A stretch of DNA of 47,887 bases, taken from assembly GCA_009377475.1 (NCBI GenBank), contig WHTY01000027.1, forward strand, positions 1-47,887, in the 5' to 3' direction. This document shows, in pieces, positions 26,026-34,132 of this stretch. The translations under genes and the position numbers were made by a program. This DNA is from Actinophytocola sp. (GTDB lineage: Bacteria > Actinomycetota > Actinomycetes > Mycobacteriales > Pseudonocardiaceae). Within the stretch, counting starts at the first letter, position 1, and every line of letters starts with the position of its first letter. The notes beneath the pieces are model-generated. The model did not search any database and had not been told where the DNA came from. It saw nothing but the letters and a program-made list of their open reading frames with translations.

Positions 26026-27252
26026 ATGCGCACGAGATCGGTTCTCACTCGCGCCGGCGCCGTCGTCGTCGGCGCCATGTTCGCCCTGCTGTCGACCGCC
26101 ACACCCGCGTCCGCCGACAAGGCGACCGGCACGGTGCTCGCGCCGTCGCACAATGTCGCCGGATACAAGGTGAACGTGGACGGCATGAACGATCTGAACA
26201 CCGCGCTGTTCGGATTGAAGTTGGACGGCGGCAACACGCTCCGCATGTATTGCGTCGAAATCAAGGTCGATCTGCGCCACGGCGAGACAATGGTGGAAAC
26301 GCCGTGGGGCGAGTACCCGAATGCGGACTCTCCTTTCCACGACAATCGAGGAAAGATCCACTGGGTGCTGCAGAACGGCTACCCGAGCGTGGACACCGGT
26401 GCGCTCGAGGCGGCGGTCGGCGCGGACACCCTGCACGACGGTCTGTCCGAAAAGGAAGCCATCACCGGCACCCAGGCCGCGGTCTGGCGGTTCAGCGACG
26501 AGAAGGCGCTACAGCGTCCTAACGCGACGAAGGGCGACGACGCCACCGACAAGGACGTCCTCGCGCTGTACGACTACCTGACCGGCGAGGCGAAGGCCAT
26601 CGAGGAGCCGACGCCGACGCTGGAGCTGGCCCCGGAGATCGTGTCCGGTCAGGCGGGCGAGCGAATCGGGCCGTTCACGGTCGCCACAACCGGTGACGTC
26701 ACCGAGCTGACGACCGACCTGCCGGACGGCACCACGCTGACCGATGCGGACGGCGACGAACTGTCCAAGGCGGACATCACCGACGGTGCCGAGATCTACG
26801 TCGACGTCCCCGCCGACCTGTCCGCAGGCAACGGGTCCTTCGAGATCAAGGCCACCGGCCATGTCAACACCGGGCGGCTGTTCGTCGCCGGGAACTACGA
26901 CCAGCGCCCGGCGCAGTCGCTGATCGTGGCCCAGTCGGAGGACGTCACGCTCTCGGCGGGCGCCACCGCCACGTGGCAGGCCGCCCCGACGACGACCACA
27001 CCGCCGGAGACCACCACCTCCACGGCGCCCGCGCCGACTACGTCGTCGGCCGCTCCCACGCCGTCCACGACCTCGGCGGCGCCCCCGGTGCCGACGACCA
27101 CGGACGCCCCGGCCGCGCCCGTCAGCGGAGAGGACGACCTGGCGCTGACCGGTGCCTCGATCATGACGCCGCTGCTCATCGGCGTCGGCCTCGTGCTCGC
27201 CGGTGCGGGTGCGCTGGTGTTCCAGCGTCGCCGCAAGAACAGCACCACCTGA
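26026..27252 (+). CDS. Thioester (TQXA) domain surface protein with LALTG sortase signal
   Basis: A 408-residue exported protein. Signal peptide MRTRSVLTRAGAVVVGAMFALLSTATPASA (1-30). The TQXA/Cys-Gln thioester domain has Cys76 in RMYCVEIK and Gln150 in GTQAAVWRFSDEKAL. A thioester partner domain follows (220-320), then a Thr/Pro/Ala-rich stalk (325-365) and a cell-wall sorting signal LALTG (372-376) with a hydrophobic helix and RRRK tail. LAxTG motifs are typical substrates of class E sortases in actinobacteria. The protein should be covalently bound to peptidoglycan and able to attach covalently to a target surface. Ribosome binding site TTAGGAGACAA precedes ATG. No sortase gene is in the window. 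Confidence 0.9.
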   Translation: MRTRSVLTRAGAVVVGAMFALLSTATPASADKATGTVLAPSHNVAGYKVNVDGMNDLNTALFGLKLDGGNTLRMYCVEIKVDLRHGETMVETPWGEYPNADSPFHDNRGKIHWVLQNGYPSVDTGALEAAVGADTLHDGLSEKEAITGTQAAVWRFSDEKALQRPNATKGDDATDKDVLALYDYLTGEAKAIEEPTPTLELAPEIVSGQAGERIGPFTVATTGDVTELTTDLPDGTTLTDADGDELSKADITDGAEIYVDVPADLSAGNGSFEIKATGHVNTGRLFVAGNYDQRPAQSLIVAQSEDVTLSAGATATWQAAPTTTTPPETTTSTAPAPTTSSAAPTPSTTSAAPPVPTTTDAPAAPVSGEDDLALTGASIMTPLLIGVGLVLAGAGALVFQRRRKNSTT

Positions 27253-27302
27253 TCCAATCAGGTGACAACGGTGGGGGCCGGGCCGTCGAGCTCGGCCACC
27301 AC

Positions 27303-27569
27303 TCACGCCGCTGCCGAGTCGGGCAGGCCGAGCATCGCGCGGGCGGCCTCGGTGAGACATGCGGGGACCCGCTCGCCAGGACGTCCGTCGCGCTGGGGCA
27401 TGACCAGCCGCAGGTGTGCCAACCGGCGCGCCGTTCCCTGGTCACAGCAGGCCAGACCGTCGATGAACAGGTCAGGCTCCGCGCTGCACGTGATCTCCGC
27501 GCGACCGATACCGACGGCGCGCAGCGTGGCGCGCTCGCGGTGGTTGAGTTGCACGGACTCACTGCTCAT
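27303..27569 (-). CDS. Small conserved hypothetical protein
   Basis: An 88-residue protein MSSESVQLNHRERATLRAVGIGRAEITCSAEPDLFIDGLACCDQGTARRLAHLRLV... ending LTEAARAMLGLPDSAAA. The layout (an N-terminal 'LNxRERATLRAVxxGRAE', a central 'GLACCDQxTAxxLAHxGL', and 'xxVPAxLTEAGRxxL') looks like a small winged-helix fold and resembles hypotheticals of Pseudonocardiaceae. The ATG at 27569 follows AGGAGGTGCGTC, an excellent ribosome binding site. Convergent with the surface-protein gene. Confidence 0.7.
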   Translation of the reverse strand: MSSESVQLNHRERATLRAVGIGRAEITCSAEPDLFIDGLACCDQGTARRLAHLRLVMPQRDGRPGERVPACLTEAARAMLGLPDSAAA

Positions 27570-27700
27570 GACGCACCTCCTGATTTCCCTGCCACTCAGT
27601 GAAGCCGACCGTGGCGCACGTCTCACTGGCGTGGCAGGACAAATCTGCGCACCCGCTTTGTGCGATGGGACAAACGCCTACCACCGCTGCCGCGCACCAA

Positions 27701-27740
27701 AGCCTGTCGGGCCGACGGTGGACCGCCGGCCCGACAGGCT
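27701..27740. terminator. Strong hairpin terminator downstream of the monooxygenase
   Basis: AGCCTGTCGGGCCG (27701-27714) and CGGCCCGACAGGCT (27727-27740) are perfect 14-base arms around 12 bases that contain a further GGT/ACC pair. It starts three bases past the minus-strand monooxygenase stop. Confidence 0.75.
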
Positions 27741-27743
27741 CGG

Positions 27744-29570
27744 TCACCTCGTGTGGTGCACCTCGGCCAGCCCGTAGACCGGCGTCGGGATGTCCGCGTG
27801 GCGCGCCGTCAACTGGAGCGCGAGATACAACGAGTAATGCCGCGACTGGTGCAGGTTGCCGCCGTGGAACCACAGCGCCTCCTGTCGCGTCGGCTTCCAC
27901 ATGTTGCGCTGCTCGCCTTCCCACGGCCCGGGGTCCTTCGTGGTGTCGGAGCCGAGTCCCCACACCTTCCCGACCTTGTCGGCGACGTCCTGGCTGATCA
28001 GGTCGGCGGCCCAGCCGTTCATCGAGCCGTAGCCGGTCGCGTAGACGACCAGGTCGGCGGGCAGTTCCGTCCCGTCGTCCAGCACGACCGCGTCCTCGGT
28101 GAGCCGCGTGACCTGGCCGTGCGCGAACGTCACGTCGCCGTTCGCGACCAGTTCGGCGGCACCGACGTCGATGTAGTAGCCGGACCCGCGTCGCAGGTAC
28201 TTCATGAACAGCCCTGAGCCGTCCTCGCCCCAGTCGTGCCAGAACCCGGCCCGCTCCAGCCGGTCGTAGAACCCGTTGTCCCGCTCGGCCATCCGCTCGT
28301 ACAGCGGGATTTGGAACTCGTGCATGATCCGGTACGGCAGCGACGCGAAGATCAGGTCGGCCTTCTCGGTGGTCACCCCGGCGGCGACCGCGCGTTCGGA
28401 GTACAGGTCGCCCAGCCCGATGTCCATCAGGGTGTCGCTCTTGACGATGTGCGTCGAGCTGCGCTGCACCATCGTCACGTCGGCCTCGTGCTCCCACAGC
28501 GCACCGCAGATGTCGAACGCGCTGTTGTTGCTGCCGATCACCACGCACCGCTTCCCCACGTACGCGTCTGGCCCGGGGTGCGCCGACGAGTGGTGCTGGT
28601 CGCCGCGGAAGACGTCCTGGCCGGGGAAGTCGGGCACGTTCGGCTTGCCGGACATGCCGGTGGCCAGCACCAGCTGCTGCGGCCGCAACGTCAGCGGCTG
28701 CCCGTCCCGCGTCACCTCGACGGTCCACTCCCCCGCCTCCGCCGAGTACGACGCCGACGTCACCTCGGTGCTCGACCAGTACGGGATCTCCATGGCGCTG
28801 ACGTAGGACTCCAGCCAGTCGGCGATCTTGTCCTTGGGCGAGAACACCGGCCAGTTGTCCGGGAACGGCATGTACGGCAGGTGGTCGTACCAGACCGGGT
28901 CGTGCAGGCACAGCGACTTGTAGCGGTTCCGCCACTGGTCCCCTGGCCTGGGATGTTTGTCCACGACGATGCTTGGCACGCCCAGCTGCCGGAGCCGGGC
29001 ACCCAGCGCGATGCCGCCCTGCCCGCCGCCGACGACGAGCGCGTACGGCTGCGTGGTCACGCCCAGCGCCTCGGTCTCCTGCTGTCGCCGCTCGCGCCAG
29101 GTCACGCGGTCCTTCCGCGCACCGTGGTCGACGCCTTTCGGCCGCCGTGGCCCTCGCGGTTCCTCGTGTCCCTTGAGCTCGTACAACGTCGTGAGGAACG
29201 TCCACGCCTTGGTCTCGCCTTCCTCGTCGACAAGCCGCACCAGGCCCTTGCCCCGGCCGACGGCGGTCTCGAAGTGGAACCACGCGGTGACGACGCCGTC
29301 CGCCTCCTCGAGCGGTTCTGTGAGGGTGAACCCGCTCGGGACGACGCGGTCCAGGGTCTCGGTGAGCAGGTCGGCGACGCCGTCGGGATGCTCGACCGTG
29401 GTGAGGTTCCACGAGAACGCGATCAGGTCGCGCCAGTAGCTGGTTGCCGCGAACATCGCCGCCGCGCGCCGGACGTCGCGGGCGTGCAGTGCCGCCTCGA
29501 AGTCCTCGAACCAGACCTCGGCGCGTTGCTGGGCGGACAGTGCTGTGGGTGTGGTCAGGATGTCAGTCAT
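27744..29570 (-). CDS. Flavin-containing monooxygenase with N-terminal NTF2-like domain
   Basis: A 608-residue two-domain protein. Residues 1-140 form a SnoaL/NTF2-like domain (RAEVWFEDFEAALHARDVRRAAAMFAATSYWRDLIAFSW). From 175 on is a class B flavin monooxygenase: FAD site VVGGGQGGIALGARL (180-194), the FMO/BVMO fingerprint FRGDQHHSSAHPG (321-333), NADPH site VIGSNNSAFDICG (344-356), and LVVYATGYG. Such fusions oxidise small ketones or N/S compounds; the substrate is unknown. ATG 29570 is chosen because it begins the NTF2 domain; the open frame reaches further upstream but across the divergent gene. It is divergent from a GAF regulator. Confidence 0.88.
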   Translation of the reverse strand: MTDILTTPTALSAQQRAEVWFEDFEAALHARDVRRAAAMFAATSYWRDLIAFSWNLTTVEHPDGVADLLTETLDRVVPSGFTLTEPLEEADGVVTAWFHFETAVGRGKGLVRLVDEEGETKAWTFLTTLYELKGHEEPRGPRRPKGVDHGARKDRVTWRERRQQETEALGVTTQPYALVVGGGQGGIALGARLRQLGVPSIVVDKHPRPGDQWRNRYKSLCLHDPVWYDHLPYMPFPDNWPVFSPKDKIADWLESYVSAMEIPYWSSTEVTSASYSAEAGEWTVEVTRDGQPLTLRPQQLVLATGMSGKPNVPDFPGQDVFRGDQHHSSAHPGPDAYVGKRCVVIGSNNSAFDICGALWEHEADVTMVQRSSTHIVKSDTLMDIGLGDLYSERAVAAGVTTEKADLIFASLPYRIMHEFQIPLYERMAERDNGFYDRLERAGFWHDWGEDGSGLFMKYLRRGSGYYIDVGAAELVANGDVTFAHGQVTRLTEDAVVLDDGTELPADLVVYATGYGSMNGWAADLISQDVADKVGKVWGLGSDTTKDPGPWEGEQRNMWKPTRQEALWFHGGNLHQSRHYSLYLALQLTARHADIPTPVYGLAEVHHTR

Positions 29571-29608
29571 GTGTCCCAGGACACACCCGCGCACGGACGA
29601 GACGAAGC

Positions 29609-29624
29609 GTTGCAGCGTGTTGCA
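29609..29624. promoter_or_regulatory. Possible operator: two GTTGCA repeats one helical turn apart
   Basis: GTTGCA at 29609-29614 and 29619-29624 are exact direct repeats with a 10-bp period, in the 135-bp gap between the monooxygenase and its divergent GAF regulator. A GTGTCC-ca-GGACAC palindrome (about 29572-29585) lies between them and the monooxygenase start. AcoR-type regulators bind repeated sites upstream of their targets; assignment here is inference. Confidence 0.35.
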
Positions 29625-29705
29625 TGACAGTGATAGAAGCGCTGTGACCGTGGCGCCGGTCACCGGCTCCTGCTTATCCTGAGGGGAACCTTCGGCGGAG
29701 GCGAC

Positions 29706-30935
29706 ATGACGGCGGCCTTCGGTGCGATCGCGCCTGGCACGGATCTGCCCTCGCACGCGCGCGAGCTGCAACGGATCCACGACGCCGTGCTGGGCGGTGC
29801 CCGCCCACCGGCACGGCCGCGTGCGCTGGTGGCGCGGTCGTGGTCGCGGATGCTGGCGATGGGCCTCGACCCCGACCGCAACACCCGCGAGCACCTGCCC
29901 GCATCGGAGATCGAGCGCCTGCGCCACGAGTCGCCGTTCAGCCTGGTGATCGACGAGCTGCGCACCGTGCTCACCAGCGTGGCCGACGCCTCCCGGTTCC
30001 TCGTGGTCGTCTGCGACGCCGACGGCATCGTGCTGTGGCGCGAGGGCTCCGCACGCGTGCGTGTCGTCGCCGACCAGCTCGGGTTCGCCGAGGGCGCGCG
30101 GTGGACCGAGCAGGTCGTCGGCACCAACGCGATCGGCACGGCGCTCGCGGAGCGCGCCCCGGTGGAGCTGTTCTCCGCAGAGCACTTCGAGCACACGCAG
30201 CATCCGTGGTACTGCACGGCCGCGCCGGTGCACGATCCGCGCACCGGCGACCTGCTCGGCGTCGTGGATGTCAGCGGGCCCGCCCTGACCCTGCACCCCG
30301 CGATCGGCTCGCTGGTCCAGAGCGCCGTCCGGCTGGCGGAGGCCAGGCTCTGGCGGCTGCACCAGGACCGGCTGGACCAGCTGCGCCGGGCATCCGAGCC
30401 GCTGCTCGGCGCGCAATCGGGGCCGCTCCTCGTCGTGGACGACCATGGCTGGGTCGCCCACCACTCCGGTATCGCCGCCAGGGACCGCATCGAGGTGCCG
30501 CGCGCGGATCGCGCCGTCGCCGTCCCTGGCCTTGGCCTGTGCCTGCCGGAGCGCATCACCAGTGGGGGCGCCCCCGCCAATGGGGGCGTAGCCGGCGGAG
30601 GCTGGCTCATCCGCCCGCGCGACCGGACCGGCGCCATCGCCGCCCGGCTCGACCTCACCGGCGAGCCGACGCTGGAGGTCCGCTCCGACGACACGAGCTG
30701 GCGGACTTCACTCACCCGGCGGCACGCGCAGATCCTGCGGGTGCTGAGCGAGGCCGGAGTGGACGGGGTGACCGCAGGACACCTGAGCACGGTCCTGTTC
30801 GGCGACGCCAAGCACGCGGTGACCGTCCGCGCCGAGATCTCGCGACTCCGCCGCGTCGTCGGCGCCCTGGTCACGCCGAACCCCTACCGGCTGGCCGACG
30901 GCGTCACCATCACCGTCAGCGAGCCAGGCCCGTAG
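29706..30935 (+). CDS. GAF-domain transcriptional regulator (AcoR-like, without AAA+ domain)
   Basis: A 409-residue protein. The N-terminus (ALVARSWSRMLAMGLDPDRNTREHLPASEIERLR) and the GAF domain (about 75-205, with GFAEGARWTEQVVGTNAIGTALAERAPVELFSAEHF) match acetoin-type regulators. The sigma54 AAA+ domain is missing, as in actinobacterial variants. The C-terminus (RHAQILRVLSEAGVDGVTAGHLSTVLFGDAKHAVTVRAEISRLRRVVG) is a winged-helix-like DNA-binding part. It starts at ATG 29706 after GGCGGAGGCGAC. It is divergent from the FMO gene, whose substrate or product it probably senses. A Gly-rich segment (GGAPANGGVAGGG, about 288-300) looks like a recent insertion. Confidence 0.82.
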   Translation: MTAAFGAIAPGTDLPSHARELQRIHDAVLGGARPPARPRALVARSWSRMLAMGLDPDRNTREHLPASEIERLRHESPFSLVIDELRTVLTSVADASRFLVVVCDADGIVLWREGSARVRVVADQLGFAEGARWTEQVVGTNAIGTALAERAPVELFSAEHFEHTQHPWYCTAAPVHDPRTGDLLGVVDVSGPALTLHPAIGSLVQSAVRLAEARLWRLHQDRLDQLRRASEPLLGAQSGPLLVVDDHGWVAHHSGIAARDRIEVPRADRAVAVPGLGLCLPERITSGGAPANGGVAGGGWLIRPRDRTGAIAARLDLTGEPTLEVRSDDTSWRTSLTRRHAQILRVLSEAGVDGVTAGHLSTVLFGDAKHAVTVRAEISRLRRVVGALVTPNPYRLADGVTITVSEPGP

Positions 30936-31029
30936 CCGTTGCCGTGCGGCCCGTTGCGGGTCAGCCGATGGCCGGGACCGGCGAGCGCTATCGTTCCGGT
31001 AGCCACGTGGGACGACGAGAGGTACGGGG

Positions 31030-32277
31030 TTGACCGAGGAGACAGCCGCAGCGGGCCGTCACCCGACGGTGTACCTGCACATCGGCACGCCGAAGTCGGG
31101 CACCACGTTCCTCCAGGGAGTGCTCGGGCATAACTGGCAGCGCCTGGCCGAGCAGGGCGTGCTGTGGCCCGGGCGCCACTGGGGAGAGCAGGTCCGCGCG
31201 GTGCGCGACCTCGCGAACATCACGCCCATCGACCACGAGCCGGGCGAGACGGCCGGGGCCTGGCAGCAGCTCGTCGACGAGATCCACGCCTGGGACGGCC
31301 ACACCGCGATCGTGTCGATGGAGTGGCTGGTCGACGTCAAACCACCTCACATCCGCCGCGCCGTCGCGAGCCTCGCGCCCGCCGACGTGCACGTGGTCCT
31401 CACCGGGCGAGACCTGGCGCGCACCATCCCGGCCATGTGGCAGGAGAGCATGCGGAACTGGTTCACCCACACCTGGGAGGACTACCTCGCCGCCGTGGCC
31501 GACCCGGACGCGACGACGCTGGAAGCCGGGATGCGGTTCTGGCGGCAGCAGGACCTCGGGGCCGTCCTGCGCCGGTGGGGCAAGGTGGTCCCCGCGGAGC
31601 GCATGCACGTCCTCACCCTGCCGCCGCCTGGCGCAGACCCGGAGCTGCTGTGGCAGCGGTTCGCCCAGGTGATCGGCATCGAGGCCACCGAATACACCAT
31701 CCCGCCGAAGGGTAAGAATGTCTCGCTCGGCGTGGTGTCGGCGGAGCTGATGCGGCGCGTCAACGCGCTCGCGCAGGAACGGGGCTTGCGGTGGAACGCG
31801 AGCGAGTTTCTCCTGAAGCAGGTGCTCGGCAAGCGGGTGCTGACCAGGCGCGGCAAGCAGGAGCCCTCGCTGGCGCTGCCCGCCGACGTCTACCCCTGGG
31901 CCATCGCGGAAAGCAAGCGCATCGCGGACGACGTCGCCCAGAGCGGCGTGCGCGTCTGGGGCGACCTCGCCGAGCTCATACCCGACCAGGCCAACGCGCG
32001 CGAGACGACGTCGCCGAGCGAGATCAGCGACCGTGAGCTGCTGGCGGCGGCGATCGACGGGATCGTCGGCATGGTCGGCGTGCTGAACCGGATGCGCAGG
32101 AACGGCACACTGCCGACCGGCGACGCTCGCCCGGACCCGCAGCGGGCAGCGCCCACGGACCAGGTGCGGGACTTGACACTGCGGCTCCGGCGGAACCCCG
32201 CGCTACGCCGCGCCTGGCACGCCACCCGGCGCGGCGCTGCGGTGGCGCGACGCCGGGTGATGCGCGCAGGGCGGTAG
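31030..32277 (+). CDS. Sulfotransferase-family protein
   Basis: A 415-residue P-loop protein with the PAPS 5'-phosphosulfate loop HIGTPKSGTTFLQGVL (about 17-32) and the 3'-phosphate region VLTGRDLARTIPAMWQESMRNW (about 122-143). These place it with actinobacterial sulfotransferases that transfer sulfate from PAPS to an unknown acceptor in the cytoplasm. The C-terminal 80 residues are Arg-rich. The start is TTG 31030, ten bases after GACGAGAGG. It stands alone; the gene's stop is one base from the convergent multicopper oxidase fragment. Confidence 0.8.
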   Translation: MTEETAAAGRHPTVYLHIGTPKSGTTFLQGVLGHNWQRLAEQGVLWPGRHWGEQVRAVRDLANITPIDHEPGETAGAWQQLVDEIHAWDGHTAIVSMEWLVDVKPPHIRRAVASLAPADVHVVLTGRDLARTIPAMWQESMRNWFTHTWEDYLAAVADPDATTLEAGMRFWRQQDLGAVLRRWGKVVPAERMHVLTLPPPGADPELLWQRFAQVIGIEATEYTIPPKGKNVSLGVVSAELMRRVNALAQERGLRWNASEFLLKQVLGKRVLTRRGKQEPSLALPADVYPWAIAESKRIADDVAQSGVRVWGDLAELIPDQANARETTSPSEISDRELLAAAIDGIVGMVGVLNRMRRNGTLPTGDARPDPQRAAPTDQVRDLTLRLRRNPALRRAWHATRRGAAVARRRVMRAGR

Positions 32278-32278
32278 C

Positions 32279-32521
32279 TCAGGCGTAGACGACGGTGGTC
32301 ATCATCCCCGCGACCATGTGGTACTCGTTGTGGCAGTGGGTGACCCAGTCGCCCGGATTGTCCGTCACGAAGTAGGCGTCCATGCTGCGGCGCGCCGGGA
32401 CGATCGCGGTGTCCTTGCGGGCGCGGTAGCTGCCGTCGGGGTTGCTGACCTGGAACGTGTGGCCGTGCAGGTGCATCGGGTGCGGCGTCATCGTCGCCGC
32501 GGGTACGCGGCGACGGCCCAA
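32279..32521 (-). pseudogene. C-terminal fragment of a multicopper oxidase
   Basis: The 80-residue frame contains HPMHLHGHTFQVSNPDG and WVTHCHNEYHMVAGMMTTVVYA, the last two copper-binding blocks (H-x-x-H-x-H and HCHxxxHxxxGM) of multicopper oxidases. The first three domains and two other copper motifs are missing. It cannot bind a trinuclear cluster. The family-like part begins at TMTPHPMHLHGH; upstream residues MGRRRVPAA are unrelated. A clear truncated remnant. Confidence 0.8.
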
Positions 32522-32597
32522 AGTGGCGAAATGCTAACCGCGACGTACCCCGGATGGATCCACCGAACGGAGCAACAGCGCGCGGACGGCACTGACC

Positions 32598-33302
32598 GTG
32601 GCACCTGATCGAGAACACCCGGCGTGCCCTACGATTTCGCAGGCGACCTTCTACGATGATCTTGACCCGTTCGAGCACCTGGACACCTCGTCCCTGCCGC
32701 CGCGCCAGCAGCGCATCCTGGTCGCGATCCGGGACTGGGTCGTCCGCTACGGATACTCGCCGAGCACGCGCCAGATCGGCGAGGTCGTCGGGCTCCGATC
32801 ATCGTCGTCGGTGTCGAAACACTTGGCGAGCCTCGAAGAGAAGGGGTTCCTGCGGCGCAGCGCCACCATGTCCCGGCCGATCGACGTGCGGGACTTCCTG
32901 CGCGACTCCGCACCACGCGAGTCCGCCGACTCGGTGAGCGTGCCCGTTGTCGGCGACATCGCCGCGGGTACTCCCATCGCCGCCGACGAGCACGTCGATG
33001 ACATGCTGACACTGCCGCGCGGACTGACCGGGCGCGGCACCGTGTTCGGGCTGCGCGTACGCGGCGACTCGATGGTCGACGCCGCGATCTGCGACGGCGA
33101 CATCGTGGTGGTGCGACAGCAGTCCGAGGCGCACTCCGGTCAGATCGTCGCCGCGATGCTCGACGACGAAGCCACCGTCAAGGTGTTTCGCCGCCGCAAC
33201 GGTCACGTCTTCCTCGAACCGCGCAACCCCGACTACGACGTCATCGACGGCGACGACGCCGTCGTCCTCGGCGTCGTCTCGTCCATGCTCCGCAACGTCT
33301 GA
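32598..33302 (+). CDS. lexA: LexA repressor
   Basis: A 234-residue LexA. The winged helix (LPPRQQRILVAIRDWVVRYGYSPSTRQIGEVVGLRSSSSVSKHLASLEEKGFLRR, about 33-87) is followed by the S24 autopeptidase domain with the Ala123-Gly124 cleavage site (VGDIAAGTP), Ser158 (RGDSMVDA) and Lys195 (EATVKVFRR); Ser-Lys spacing of 37 equals E. coli LexA. RecA filaments stimulate self-cleavage and release SOS genes. The start is GTG 32598. No SOS box is visible directly upstream, unusual for an autoregulated lexA, so this may be a second copy. A box lies 1 kb downstream at 34303. Confidence 0.92.
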   Translation: MAPDREHPACPTISQATFYDDLDPFEHLDTSSLPPRQQRILVAIRDWVVRYGYSPSTRQIGEVVGLRSSSSVSKHLASLEEKGFLRRSATMSRPIDVRDFLRDSAPRESADSVSVPVVGDIAAGTPIAADEHVDDMLTLPRGLTGRGTVFGLRVRGDSMVDAAICDGDIVVVRQQSEAHSGQIVAAMLDDEATVKVFRRRNGHVFLEPRNPDYDVIDGDDAVVLGVVSSMLRNV

Positions 33303-33341
33303 GCGGCGCGGTCCGGCGTTACCTCGTCCGGCGCTACCCGG

Positions 33342-33608
33342 TCACTCTCGTTCGCGTGCCCCGAAGACCAACCGGTACAGCACGAGCAGGATCAGCGAGC
33401 CGAGGATCGCCAATCCCCAGGTGCGTCCGTCGAAGAACGTGCCGAGATCGACGTCGAACAGTGCCCGCCCGATCCAGCCACCGAGGAACGCGCCCGCCAC
33501 GCCGATCAGCATGGTGATGATGCACCCGCCTGGGTCCTTGCCCGGCATAAGCAGCTTCGCGATTGCGCCCGCGAGAAGCCCGAGAACGATCCAGCCGAGT
33601 ATCCCCAT
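33342..33608 (-). CDS. GlsB/YeaQ/YmgE family membrane protein
   Basis: An 88-residue protein with three transmembrane helices: MGILGWIVLGLLAGAIAKLLMPG, CIITMLIGVAGAFLGGWIG and WGLAILGSLILLVLYRLVFG. The GLxAGxIAKLLMPGxDPGG motif is the family signature. Members are stress-induced membrane proteins of unknown activity. The ATG follows CTGGAGGTTGGT. It converges with lexA. Confidence 0.9.
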   Translation of the reverse strand: MGILGWIVLGLLAGAIAKLLMPGKDPGGCIITMLIGVAGAFLGGWIGRALFDVDLGTFFDGRTWGLAILGSLILLVLYRLVFGARERE

Positions 33609-33691
33609 ACCAACCTCCAGTAACAGCGGCGTGCCGACGGCGTACGGCTACCGGCAGCTTACGGGGAAGGCGGCAGACATCCTGCGGAGAC

Positions 33692-33738
33692 GCGCGGTGG
33701 TGACGCCATGTCTGGCTTCGGCGACGCCACCACCGCGC
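33692..33738. terminator. Hairpin downstream of the coiled-coil gene
   Basis: GCGCGGTGGTG (33692-33702) and CACCACCGCGC (33728-33738) are perfect 11-base arms. It ends 16 bases past the stop of the minus-strand coiled-coil gene and lies upstream of the GlsB-like gene. Confidence 0.55.
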
Positions 33739-33754
33739 CGATCGCCCGCTCCGC

Positions 33755-34132
33755 TTACGCGGCGAGAAGCTCCATTACCTTGGCGAATCCTTCCGTGACC
33801 GTGTTCTCCAGACGATCGAAGCGGCCTTCGAGGGACTCCATGCGCCCATCGATGCCGTCCATGCACCCTTCGAGGGAGTGCATGCGGCCTTCGAGGCCGT
33901 CGAGTCGCCCTTCGATGCGGCCGAGCCTGTCGCCGTGCTCGATCTGCGTCTCGCGAAGCGCGTTGAGCAGCTTCGTCTGACCGCGGAGTTGATCCTGCAT
34001 CGCGGACACATCCCAATCGGCGCCCCCGGCGAGTACACGAGCGGCTGCTGCGTCCGCCGTGACCACGCGCAGTTTTTGCTCCAGCGCGGTCACCCGAGAT
34101 TCGAGGTTGTTGGATTCTGCGGGCATCGCCAT
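33755..34132 (-). CDS. Heptad-repeat coiled-coil protein
   Basis: A 125-residue protein from ATG 34132 (or 34126). The N-half is NNLESRVTALEQKLRVVTADAAAARVLAGGADWDVSAMQDQLRGQTKLLNALRETQIEHGDRL. Then seven-residue units follow exactly: IEGRLDG, LEGRMHS, LEGCMDG, IDGRMES, LEGRFDR, LENTVTE. This is a near-perfect tandem heptad array that must form a parallel coiled coil, with Gly at position c. DNA under the array is a 21-bp repeat and could vary in copy number. No membrane segment. An SOS-like box is located 171 bp upstream. Function unknown. Confidence 0.7.
   Translation of the reverse strand: MAMPAESNNLESRVTALEQKLRVVTADAAAARVLAGGADWDVSAMQDQLRGQTKLLNALRETQIEHGDRLGRIEGRLDGLEGRMHSLEGCMDGIDGRMESLEGRFDRLENTVTEGFAKVMELLAA

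Noticed and set aside
27744..30464. A 906-codon open frame on the minus strand suggesting a larger fusion with the monooxygenase.
   Set aside because: The extra 298 codons lie antisense to the clearly real GAF regulator; the monooxygenase begins naturally at ATG 29570 with its NTF2-like domain.
32522..32597. Search for an SOS box directly upstream of lexA.
   Set aside because: No CGAAC/GTTCG pair with a 4-base spacer is present in the 76 bp before the GTG.
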